From Nitrospirota bacterium (GTDB lineage: Bacteria > Nitrospirota > Nitrospiria > Nitrospirales > Nitrospiraceae), in NCBI GenBank assembly GCA_040757595.1, contig JBFLWP010000016.1, positions 1 through 64,000 of the forward strand: 64,000 nt of DNA, in the 5' to 3' direction. Position 1 is the stretch's first letter; each line of letters opens with the position of its first letter. A program made the translations under genes and the position numbers. A model generated the notes under the pieces. It was not told where the DNA came from and ran no database searches. It saw only the letters and a list, made by a program, of their open reading frames with translations. This document shows positions 1 through 7,610 of this stretch, piece after piece.

Positions 1-1143
1 GAGATCAAGGCGGCGCGGAAGCGATGGGAGGCGGCCCAGGCCATAGTCCCGCAGGTGCAGACCCTCCCGGACCCCAAGCTCCAGCTCGGGTATCAGCGCA
101 TGCCCATGGTCGAGCCGCTGCAAGGGGCCATGTACGGGTTCGGCCAGGAAATCCCGTTTCCCGGCAAGCTGCAGCTCAAGGGTGAGGTCGCCCTGAAGGA
201 GGCGGAACGGTTGGAGCAGGAGTACCGCGCGACGCGGCTCCGCCTCATCGCCGCTCTGAAAGAGGCGTACTTCACGCTGCACTTCGTCCACAAGAGCATC
301 GAGATCGTGGAGAGGAACAAGACCCTGTTGATCCAGTTCGAGAAGACCGCCAAGTCCCGCTACAGCGTCGGACAGGCCGCCCAGCAGGACGTCTTCCGCG
401 CCCAGGTGGAGATCTCGCGGGTCCTGGACCGGCTGGCCGTGCTGGAGCAGCAGAAGGAGAGCCTGCACGCCGCGATCAACCGGCTCCTCAACCGGCCGCC
501 GGCCGATCCCTTGGGCACGCCGGAGGAGATCCAGATCCCGATCCTGACCGTCTCCCTGCCGGAGCTGACCAAGCGGGCCGACGCCTTCTCGCCCGCGCTG
601 CTGGCCTCCGCCAAGGGGATCGAGCGGAGCGAGCAGGCGGTCTCCCTCGCCCGCCGCCAGTTCTACCCCGACTTCGACATCAGCGCGCTCGGCACCAGGA
701 ACGACCTCATCAACGACAACGGCTATCAGGTGATGCTGGGGATCAAGATCCCGCTCTTCTACGAAACGAAGCAGCGGCAGGGCGTGAAGGAGGCCCTCGC
801 GACCCTGTCCGGCGCCAGGGAAGACCTGGCTGCCACCCGTCAGGACATCCTCTTCCAGGTGAAAGACGCCTTCGTGCAGACGCAGCGCGCGGAGCGGCTG
901 ATCACGATCCTGCGGGACGCCATCATTCCCCAGTCCACCCTGGCTCTCCAGTCCGCGCAGACCGGGTACGCGGTCGGCAAGGTGGACTTCCTCACGCTCC
1001 TGAACAGCCTGCTCACCTTGCAGGAGAGCCAGTTGGAGCTGCACGGCGAGATGGTCGCGCACGAGAAGGCGGTGGCGAGGCTGGAAGCGGTCACGGGCGG
1101 GCCGCTGGCCGCCAAGCCGGAGGCGGGGAGGCCGTCGCCATGA
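1..1143 (+). CDS. Outer-membrane factor of an RND metal efflux pump (TolC/CzcC family), truncated at the 5' end by the window edge
   Basis: The frame is open from base 1, so the true start lies upstream; 380 residues are visible. The protein shows the helical, Gln/Ala/Glu-rich repeats of outer-membrane efflux proteins, with two halves separated around residue 180. Family members form the trimeric outer-membrane channel of a tripartite pump. Its stop overlaps the adaptor start by ATGA (1140-1143), and a CusA-type pump follows, so it is the exit duct of this Cus-like operon. The signal peptide is not in the window. The family call is firm; the metal specificity is inferred from the neighbours. 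Confidence 0.9.
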   Translation, partial: EIKAARKRWEAAQAIVPQVQTLPDPKLQLGYQRMPMVEPLQGAMYGFGQEIPFPGKLQLKGEVALKEAERLEQEYRATRLRLIAALKEAYFTLHFVHKSIEIVERNKTLLIQFEKTAKSRYSVGQAAQQDVFRAQVEISRVLDRLAVLEQQKESLHAAINRLLNRPPADPLGTPEEIQIPILTVSLPELTKRADAFSPALLASAKGIERSEQAVSLARRQFYPDFDISALGTRNDLINDNGYQVMLGIKIPLFYETKQRQGVKEALATLSGAREDLAATRQDILFQVKDAFVQTQRAERLITILRDAIIPQSTLALQSAQTGYAVGKVDFLTLLNSLLTLQESQLELHGEMVAHEKAVARLEAVTGGPLAAKPEAGRPSP

Positions 1144-2399
1144 CGCGTCGGGCCCTGGCCGTCGGCCTCACGGCCCTGCTCGTGGCGGGCCTCGCCGCCT
1201 CCTACTGGCTGGCGACGCAGGAACCGGCGCCTTCGCCGGCCGGCCCCATGAAAGACTCCATGCCCGGCATGCCGGAGACGCCGGGGATGGAAAAAAGCCG
1301 TGAGATTCACCCGTTGCAAAAGGAGGAGCAACGGGTCCCCGACGTGAAACGTGAAACGGAAGCCCTCACGCCGGAAGGCGGCATCGTTACGATCGCGCCC
1401 GAGCGGCTCCAGACGATCGGCGTGAAATACGAGCCGGTCGCACGCCGCCCGCTGGAGAAGACCGTCCGCACCGTCGGCCGGGTGACGGTGGACGAACGGC
1501 GCCTGGCCAAGGTGACGATCAAGTTCCACGGCTGGATCGAGACCCTCCTCGTCAGCGCCACCGGCGACCACGTCAAGAAGGGCCAGATCCTGTTCACGAT
1601 CTACAGTCCCGACCTCGTCGCCACCCAGGAGGAGTACCTGCTGGCCCTGCAGGGCAAGAAGCAGCTCGGCCAGAGCGAGTTTCCGGAAGTGGCGCGCGGG
1701 TCCGAGGAGCTCCTGGAAGCCACGCGCCGCCGCTTCCAGCTCTGGGACATCACCGAAGACCACATCCGCGAGCTGGAGAAGACGGGGAAGGTGCTCAAGA
1801 CGCTCCCGATCCATTCGCCGATCACCGGCACCGTCATCAAGAAGGTGGCGCTGGCCGGCGCGCACGTGGACCCGGGCGAGGAGCTCTACACGATCGCCGA
1901 CCTCTCCCGCATCTGGCTTCTCGCCGACATCTACGAATACGAGCTGGCCTTCATCAAGGTCGGGCAAGGGGCGACCGTCACCCTGTCCTACGACCCGACG
2001 ACGAAGCTGCACGCCCACGTGGGGTTCATCTATCCCACCCTGGACCCCAAGACCCGTACCGCCAAGGTTCGCTTCGAGCTGGACAACCCGGAGGAGAAGC
2101 TCAAACCGGACATGTACGCCAACGTGGAGCTGAAGGCGAACCTGGGCACGAAGCTGGCCGTGCCCCAGGAGGCGGTGATCGAGTCCGGCCAGAAGCAGCT
2201 CGTGTTCATCCACCACGGGGGAGGCCGTCTCGAGCCCCGCCTGATCAAGTCCGGAGTCAAGACCGAGAGCTACTACGAAGTCGTCGCGGGCCTCAAGGAG
2301 GGGGAGCACGTGGTGACCTCCGCCAACTTCCTGATTGACAGCGAGAGCCGCCTGAAGGCGGTGGTCGAGAGCATGGGTGGGATGGGGATGAAGCCGTGA
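1140..2399 (+). CDS. cusB: RND periplasmic adaptor (membrane fusion protein), CusB-like
   Basis: A 419-residue protein with an N-terminal hydrophobic anchor (about residues 7-25), then a Met-rich stretch (KDSMPGMPETPGME) like the metal-binding N-termini of CusB. It continues with barrel-sandwich/lipoyl, hairpin and beta-barrel domains typical of HlyD-type adaptors. It would link the inner-membrane pump to the outer-membrane channel and may pass Cu/Ag ions to the pump. Start ATG overlaps the preceding stop. Residues about 54-74 are encoded by palindromic, repeat-like DNA (1298-1359), absent from what I know of the family core. Confidence 0.92.
   Translation: MTRRALAVGLTALLVAGLAASYWLATQEPAPSPAGPMKDSMPGMPETPGMEKSREIHPLQKEEQRVPDVKRETEALTPEGGIVTIAPERLQTIGVKYEPVARRPLEKTVRTVGRVTVDERRLAKVTIKFHGWIETLLVSATGDHVKKGQILFTIYSPDLVATQEEYLLALQGKKQLGQSEFPEVARGSEELLEATRRRFQLWDITEDHIRELEKTGKVLKTLPIHSPITGTVIKKVALAGAHVDPGEELYTIADLSRIWLLADIYEYELAFIKVGQGATVTLSYDPTTKLHAHVGFIYPTLDPKTRTAKVRFELDNPEEKLKPDMYANVELKANLGTKLAVPQEAVIESGQKQLVFIHHGGGRLEPRLIKSGVKTESYYEVVAGLKEGEHVVTSANFLIDSESRLKAVVESMGGMGMKP
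1298..1359. repeat. Palindromic repeat-like segment inside the adaptor gene
   Basis: Contains a perfect 9-bp dyad (ACCCGTTGC at 1309-1317 and GCAACGGGT at 1328-1336), immediately followed by GACGTGAAACGTGAAACGG, the sequence style of the dispersed spacers elsewhere in the window. It lies in frame in the flexible N-terminal part of the adaptor. That it is an inserted element is an inference. Confidence 0.5.
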
Positions 2400-2484
2400 C
2401 GGGTGAAGGGTGATCTGTGATGAGCAAAGACGACCAAGGGCGTTCCTATCAAACCCGTCACTCATCACCGATCACCCATCACGG
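2396..2484. repeat. Dispersed palindrome, 'GTGATGGGTGAT' family
   Basis: Two imperfect inverted arms (about 2396-2425 and 2455-2484) made of GGTGATcGGTGATgag-like units, separated by a 29-base loop. The left arm contains the stop codon of the adaptor gene and the right arm ends just before the pump start. A transcript could fold into a long hairpin here. No run of T follows, so it is not a typical terminator. Confidence 0.75.
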
Positions 2485-2492
2485 GCTTGAAC

Positions 2493-5400
2493 ATGGTTGA
2501 AAGAATCATCGAGTTCAGTGCGAGAAACCGCTTTCTCGTCTTCCTGCTGATCTTCACCAGCGCCGCCGCCGGCCTCTGGGCGCTCAAGCAGACCCCGGTG
2601 GACGCGCTTCCCGACATCTCCGACACGCAGGTGATCGTCTACACCACCTGGCCCGGCCGGTCCCCGGACCTCGTCGAGGACCAGATCACCTACCCGATCG
2701 TGACCGCGCTGCTGTCCGCGCCCAAGGTCACCGTCGTGCGCGGGTTCTCGGACTTCGGCTACTCCTACGTCTACGTCCTCTTCAAGGACGGCACCGACAT
2801 CTACTGGGCCCGCTCCCGGGTACTGGAATACCTGAACCAGCTCGCCGGGCGCCTCCCGGAGGGGGTGACGGCGCAGCTCGGACCGGACGCCACCGGCGTC
2901 GGGTGGGTCTTCCAATACGCCCTCGTGGACGAGACGGGCCAGCACGACCTGGCGGCGCTGCGCAGCTTCCAGGACTGGTACCTCCGCTACTGGCTCCGCA
3001 GCGTGGACGGGGTCGCCGAGGTCGCCAGCATCGGCGGGTTCGTGCGCCAGTATCAGGTCAACCTGGACCCGACCAAGGTGCTGGCCTATCGCCTCTCGAT
3101 CCCGTCCATCGTCGAGACGATCCGGCAGAGCAACAACGACGTGGGCGGCCGGGTCGTGGAGTTTTCGGGGATCGAGTACGTGGTCCGCGGGCGGGGCTAC
3201 ATCAAGCGCGCGGAGGACATCGAGAAGATCGCGGTCGGCGTGAGCGAGAACGGCACCCCGGTCCTGCTGCGCGACGTGGCCACGGTGCGCCTGGGGCCCG
3301 ACATGCGGCGCGGGCTGGTGGAGCTGGACGGGCAGGGCGAGGTGGCGGGCGGCATCGTCGTGATGCGGTTCGGGGAGAACGCCCTCACGGTCATCGAGCG
3401 GGTCAAGGCCAAGCTGAAGGAGATGGAGCCCTCGATGCCGAAGGGCGTCAAGGTCGTCGCCACCTACGACCGGAGCGACCTGATCCGGGAATCCATCGCG
3501 ACGGCCAACGAGAGCCTCGCCGAGGAGCTGATCGTCACCGGCGTGCTGATCATCGGCTTCCTCCTCCACCTCCGCTCCGCCCTGCTCCCGATCCTGACCC
3601 TGCCGCTGGCCATCCTGATCTCCTTCATCGCGATCTACTTCACGGGCGTCGGGCTGCACATCATGTCGCTCGGCGGCATCATCGTGGCGATCGGGGACAT
3701 GGTGGACGCGGCGATCGTGATGGTGGACAACGCTCACAAGCGCCTGGAGGAATGGGAACGGGGCGGCCGTGAAGGAGACCGGACGCAGGTGCTCATCGAA
3801 TCGGCCAGGGAAGTCGGGCCGGCCATGTTCGCCTCCTTGCTCGTGATCGCCGTGTCCTTCCTGCCGGTCTTCGTCCTGGAGGCGCAGGAAGGCCGGATGT
3901 TCAAGCCCCTGGCCTTCACCAACTTCCTGGGCATTGCGGCCTGCGCGGTGCTGGCGATCACGCTGATCCCGGCCGCCCTCCCGACCGTCATGCGCGGCCG
4001 GATCTTCCCAGAGCAGCGGCACCCGGTCAGCCGGCTCCTGCAGGCCCTCTATTCACCCGTGCTGCGGGCGGCGCTGCGCCACCGGCTCGTCGTGCTGCTT
4101 CTGGCCGTCGCCCTATTGGCGAGCGTCGTCCCCGCCTACCAGCGGCTGGGCTCCGAGTTCATGCCGCCGCTGTACGAGGGCACGATCCTCTACATGCCGA
4201 CCACGCCGCCGGGCCTCTCGGTCACCGAAGCCGCCAGGCTGCTGCAGACGATGGACCGGAAGCTCCGCGCCTTTCCCGAAGTCGAGCAGGTCTTCGGGAA
4301 GGCGGGCCGGGCCGAGACTTCGACCGACCCGGCGCCGTTCAGCATGATGGAAGTGGTCGTGACGTTGAAGCCGAAGGCCCGGTGGCGGCCCGGCCTGAGC
4401 CACGAGGCGCTCGTGGACGAGATGGACCGGGCCTTGCAGTTTCCGGGCGTGACCAACGCCTGGACCATGCCGATCAAGAACCGCATCGACATGCTGACGA
4501 CCGGCATCCGGACTCCGGTCGGCATCAAGGTCTTCGGGCCGGACTTGAAGCAGATCGAAGAGATCGGCAAGCGCATCGAGGCGGCGGCGAAGGACGTGCC
4601 CGGCACCCGCAGCGTCTACGCGGAGCGGGTCTCCGGCGGTTATTTTCTCGACTTCGACATCAACCGCGAGGAGATCGCCCGCTACGGGCTCAAGCTGATG
4701 GACGTCGGACGGATCATCGAAACGGCCATCGGAGGCGAGAACATCGCGACCACGATCGAGGGGCGCGAGCGCTACCCGATCAACGTCCGCTACCTGCGCG
4801 AGCTGCGCGACGATCCGGAAAAGCTCAAGCGGGTCCTGGTGGACACGCCGACCGGCGCGCAGGTGCCGCTGGCGCAACTGGCGGCGCTCCGGTTCGTGAG
4901 CGGGCCGCCCATGATCCGCGACGAGAACGGCATGCTGGCCGGCTACGTCTACCTCGACATGGCCGGACGGGACGTGGGCGGCTACGTGGACGACCTCAAG
5001 CGGGTCGTGCGCGCGCAGGTGCCGCTGCCGCCCGGCTACACGATCGCCTGGTCCGGCCAGTACGAGTTCATGCAGCGGGCCTGGGAGCGGCTGCAGCTCG
5101 TGGTCCCGCTGACCCTGCTCATCATCTTCGTCCTGTTCTATTTCACGTTCCGGTCCGTGGCCGAGACCTGGATGGTCATGCTGGGCCTGCCCCTGGCCCT
5201 CGTCGGCGCCGTCTGGTACCTGGCCGAGCTGAACTACAACATGAGCATCGCGGTCTGGGTCGGCATCATCACCGTGGTAGGCACGGCCGCCGAAACCGGC
5301 GCGGTCATGCTGGCCTACCTGGACGAAGCCTGCAAGCGGCGCCAGGCGGCGGGCGGGCTCAAGACGATCGAAGACCTGATCGAGACCGTGCACGCGGGCG

Positions 5401-5606
5401 CGGTCGAGCGCGTCCGGCCGATGGCGATGATCGGGCTGGTGGACGTACTCGGGCTGGTGCCGGTCATGCTGGCGACCGGTACGGGCGCGGACGTGATGAA
5501 GCGGGTGGCGGCCCCGCAGGTCGGCGGGGTCTTCTCCGCCATGATCCTGACCTTGATCGTGATCCCGCCGATCTACGTCCTCTGGCGACGGTGGAAAGAG
5601 AGATAA
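2493..5606 (+). CDS. cusA: Heavy-metal RND efflux pump, CusA-like (HME-RND)
   Basis: About 1037 residues, the usual length for HME-RND pumps. It has the N-terminal membrane helix followed by the PVDALPDISDTQV motif, large periplasmic loops between TM1-TM2 and TM7-TM8, and the TM4 segment GDMVDAAIVMVDN with the acidic residue of proton relay. It uses the proton gradient to expel monovalent metal ions (Cu/Ag suggested by similarity to CusA/SilA). I chose ATG 2493 (MVERIIEFSARN), which fits the family N-terminus, over an in-frame TTG six bases upstream. Third gene of the efflux operon. Confidence 0.93.
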   Translation: MVERIIEFSARNRFLVFLLIFTSAAAGLWALKQTPVDALPDISDTQVIVYTTWPGRSPDLVEDQITYPIVTALLSAPKVTVVRGFSDFGYSYVYVLFKDGTDIYWARSRVLEYLNQLAGRLPEGVTAQLGPDATGVGWVFQYALVDETGQHDLAALRSFQDWYLRYWLRSVDGVAEVASIGGFVRQYQVNLDPTKVLAYRLSIPSIVETIRQSNNDVGGRVVEFSGIEYVVRGRGYIKRAEDIEKIAVGVSENGTPVLLRDVATVRLGPDMRRGLVELDGQGEVAGGIVVMRFGENALTVIERVKAKLKEMEPSMPKGVKVVATYDRSDLIRESIATANESLAEELIVTGVLIIGFLLHLRSALLPILTLPLAILISFIAIYFTGVGLHIMSLGGIIVAIGDMVDAAIVMVDNAHKRLEEWERGGREGDRTQVLIESAREVGPAMFASLLVIAVSFLPVFVLEAQEGRMFKPLAFTNFLGIAACAVLAITLIPAALPTVMRGRIFPEQRHPVSRLLQALYSPVLRAALRHRLVVLLLAVALLASVVPAYQRLGSEFMPPLYEGTILYMPTTPPGLSVTEAARLLQTMDRKLRAFPEVEQVFGKAGRAETSTDPAPFSMMEVVVTLKPKARWRPGLSHEALVDEMDRALQFPGVTNAWTMPIKNRIDMLTTGIRTPVGIKVFGPDLKQIEEIGKRIEAAAKDVPGTRSVYAERVSGGYFLDFDINREEIARYGLKLMDVGRIIETAIGGENIATTIEGRERYPINVRYLRELRDDPEKLKRVLVDTPTGAQVPLAQLAALRFVSGPPMIRDENGMLAGYVYLDMAGRDVGGYVDDLKRVVRAQVPLPPGYTIAWSGQYEFMQRAWERLQLVVPLTLLIIFVLFYFTFRSVAETWMVMLGLPLALVGAVWYLAELNYNMSIAVWVGIITVVGTAAETGAVMLAYLDEACKRRQAAGGLKTIEDLIETVHAGAVERVRPMAMIGLVDVLGLVPVMLATGTGADVMKRVAAPQVGGVFSAMILTLIVIPPIYVLWRRWKER

Positions 5607-5694
5607 GGAGGACCACCCCTGAACCGATGCGTGGGCTTCCGTGGCAATTCAAGGTGGAATGTGGCATCTACTTTAGCGTGATGAGGAAGGGACT

Positions 5695-6108
5695 ATGGCC
5701 TGGAAAGCACTGACGCCCATAGGGCTTGCAGTCACCTTGTTGGGCAGTAGCGGATGCGCGTCACAGCCGGCCCAGAAGCTTCTCCCCGCCCCGGCGGGCA
5801 CACCAACTGCCGCGGCTCAATACAATGTCGAAGGAATCCAGGCCTATGATCAAGGCCAATGGGAGCGCGCCAAGCAACGATTCGAGGCGGCTATCCAGGC
5901 GTCACCGGAACTGGCGGAAGCCCATTACAACCTCGGCCTGGCGTTGTACAAACTGGGGAATCTCCAAGAGGGCGACAAGCACTTCATGAAGGCGGCCAAC
6001 CTGGCCCCAGGGCACAAGGTCATCTGGGACTCCCCGCCCCTGCGAAACGTCTACGTGCCGTCCAAGTCCGTCGAGCCTTCCGACGGACACTTCGGCCACC
6101 GCCACTAG
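5695..6108 (+). CDS. Small TPR-containing lipoprotein
   Basis: 137 residues. A lipoprotein signal ends in LLGSSGC (lipidated Cys21). The rest carries at least two tetratricopeptide-like units (QYNVEGIQAYDQGQWERAKQRF and AEAHYNLGLALYKLGNLQEG), which usually mediate protein-protein contacts at the membrane. It lies 88 bases after the RND pump and before a small permease. The exact partner is unknown. Confidence 0.75.
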   Translation: MAWKALTPIGLAVTLLGSSGCASQPAQKLLPAPAGTPTAAAQYNVEGIQAYDQGQWERAKQRFEAAIQASPELAEAHYNLGLALYKLGNLQEGDKHFMKAANLAPGHKVIWDSPPLRNVYVPSKSVEPSDGHFGHRH

Positions 6109-6147
6109 CAGCTCACGCGCAATATCTTGAGAAAGGAGGGACAGTCC

Positions 6148-6510
6148 ATGGGCGACGATGTGTTCTACGTATTGGTAGGCCTGGTGGCGGGCATGCTGAG
6201 CGGGCTCATCGGCATAGGAGGAGGGATCGTGATCGTCCCCGCATTGGTCCTGCTGTTCGGCTTCTCGCAGCACCAGGCTCAAGGGACGACCTTGGCCCTC
6301 ATGGTGCCGCCGATCGGACTTCCGGCGGCATGGACCTATTACAAACACGGCTCCGTCAACTTCGAGGCTGCCCTGCTCGTGTGCCTCGGCTTCTTCCTGG
6401 GCGGTTTCTTCGGAGCCAAGCTTGCGACCGGATTGCCCAACGTCATTCTCGAACGGCTGTTCGGCTTGGCCATGCTCGCGATCGCGCTGAAGATGCTCTT
6501 CGCGCGGTGA
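6148..6510 (+). CDS. Half-size TSUP/TauE-SafE family membrane protein
   Basis: 120 residues with about four membrane segments and the glycine-rich GLIGIGGGIVIVPAL motif that starts each half of TSUP anion exporters. Full-length TSUP proteins have two such halves (about 250 residues); this one has a single half and would have to dimerise. ATG 6148 is preceded by a strong ribosome site (AAAGGAGGG), which decides the start over an upstream in-frame codon. The substrate is unknown, possibly sulfite or another sulfur anion by family analogy. Confidence 0.8.
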   Translation: MGDDVFYVLVGLVAGMLSGLIGIGGGIVIVPALVLLFGFSQHQAQGTTLALMVPPIGLPAAWTYYKHGSVNFEAALLVCLGFFLGGFFGAKLATGLPNVILERLFGLAMLAIALKMLFAR

Positions 6511-6542
6511 CGGGGCTAACCATGCGGCAAGGAGGAGGCCTC

Positions 6543-6902
6543 GTGAAAATCCAGAAGCTCGTCATGGGGATTGGCGTCCTGCTCGTGGCCGGTTCGTGGA
6601 GTCTGGCCCTGACGATCGCCGGCAATCCCGAGAACGGCCGTCTGATTTACGAGCGGCTCTGTCTTCGCTGCCACGGCGAGGCGCTCGACGGGAAAGGACC
6701 GGCAGCGAGATCGCTCAGCGTGCCGCCCGCGGACTTTCACGCCTACTCCTCTCGAGTGAAAGACGATTTCGAGCTGCTGCTGACGATCCAGCGGGGCAGA
6801 ACGTTCACGGAGATGCACCAATGGGAGGACAAGTTGACGGACAAGGAGATCCGCGACGTCGTCGCCTACATCCGCAGCGCGATCCCCGGTGTCAAGCCAT
6901 AA
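6543..6902 (+). CDS. Secreted monohaem cytochrome c
   Basis: 119 residues: signal peptide, then the haem-binding motif CLRCH followed by GEALDGKGPAA, and a conserved Met late in the chain (TFTEMHQWEDKLTD) as probable axial ligand. The C-terminal KEIRDVVAYIRS helix is typical of class I cytochromes c. I chose GTG 6543 because AAGGAGGAGG lies just upstream. It would carry electrons in the periplasm. The gene lies 32 bases after the small TSUP gene on the same strand. Confidence 0.85.
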   Translation: MKIQKLVMGIGVLLVAGSWSLALTIAGNPENGRLIYERLCLRCHGEALDGKGPAARSLSVPPADFHAYSSRVKDDFELLLTIQRGRTFTEMHQWEDKLTDKEIRDVVAYIRSAIPGVKP

Positions 6903-6926
6903 GCCGCTGGAGGCGCCGGCACGAGG

Positions 6927-7316
6927 ATGTTAGCAAGCCCGGATCAAATGGATGAAATGATGCCACCGTCTCTTCGACTTGCCCTCATCCTATCGGCTTG
7001 CGCCGTCCTGCTCGCGCTAGCGGGCTGCGTGGGCATGTATCCGGACCGTCTCATCGCGCGGCAGGACCATGCCGGGCTCGCCCTCCATTACGCCCACGAG
7101 GCTCGAGAGCTGAACGAGAAGGCGCATGAGTGGGAGACCCTGGCCAAGCTGTATGAGAAGCATCCCGACGTGAACGCGAAAGCCGAGACGGCTCAGTTCG
7201 CCGAACGTTGCCGGACGATCGCCCGGCACTTGAGGCAGGCAGCGGAGGAAGCCGAGACGCTGGCTGCCGCCCACCAACAGACTCTCTCAAAGAACGCATC
7301 CGATCCACGTCCGTGA
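6927..7316 (+). CDS. Small lipoprotein, helical, function unknown
   Basis: Up to 129 residues. A lipobox (LALAGC, Cys about residue 34 from this start) is followed by a His/Glu/Lys-rich helical body with the segment HYAHEARELNEKAHEWETLAKLYEKHP. It is probably a lipid-anchored periplasmic protein. The start is uncertain: ATG 6927 has GGAGG 13 bases upstream, while ATG 6948 and ATG 6957 would give a shorter leader. It follows the cytochrome c gene by 24 bases. Confidence 0.65.
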   Translation: MLASPDQMDEMMPPSLRLALILSACAVLLALAGCVGMYPDRLIARQDHAGLALHYAHEARELNEKAHEWETLAKLYEKHPDVNAKAETAQFAERCRTIARHLRQAAEEAETLAAAHQQTLSKNASDPRP

Positions 7317-7610
7317 TGAGTTTTGAGTCACCGGCATCGGGGCTCAGGCCGCTTCCAACGGCGAGCAATTGAGCGATCCCCCCAGTCCGTACATGTCGAG
7401 GCGTAATGAAACAGGTTGCCCGGCCCCCTCGGTCCCAAATTTCTACACGTGGGAACGGCATGTCAGTGTACGAAATTGTACGCCATACGTAAGCCCTTGA
7501 TACCCTTGTAACTCACAAGCCATCCTTCGCGATCCTTGAGGCCTGGCTTTTGCTCTGTGCCAGTGGCCTCTCGATTGGGTTCTGAGCCGGTCCGCCAACT
7601 CAGAGCTGTC
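7317..7610. other. Intergenic region upstream of the histidine kinase
   Basis: 294 bases without a convincing gene. It holds a short dyad around GTGTACGAAATTGTACGCC (7473-7491). It also holds a weak sigma-54-like pair, GG at 7540-7541 and GC at 7552-7553 with 10 bases between (AGGCCTGGCTTTTGCT). Neither is strong enough to call a promoter. Confidence 0.3.

Noticed and set aside
840-2468. Long open frame on the minus strand over the adaptor gene
   Set aside because: It is the mirror of a strong real gene in GC-rich DNA; its composition (His, Gly, Arg and Leu runs) is not protein-like.
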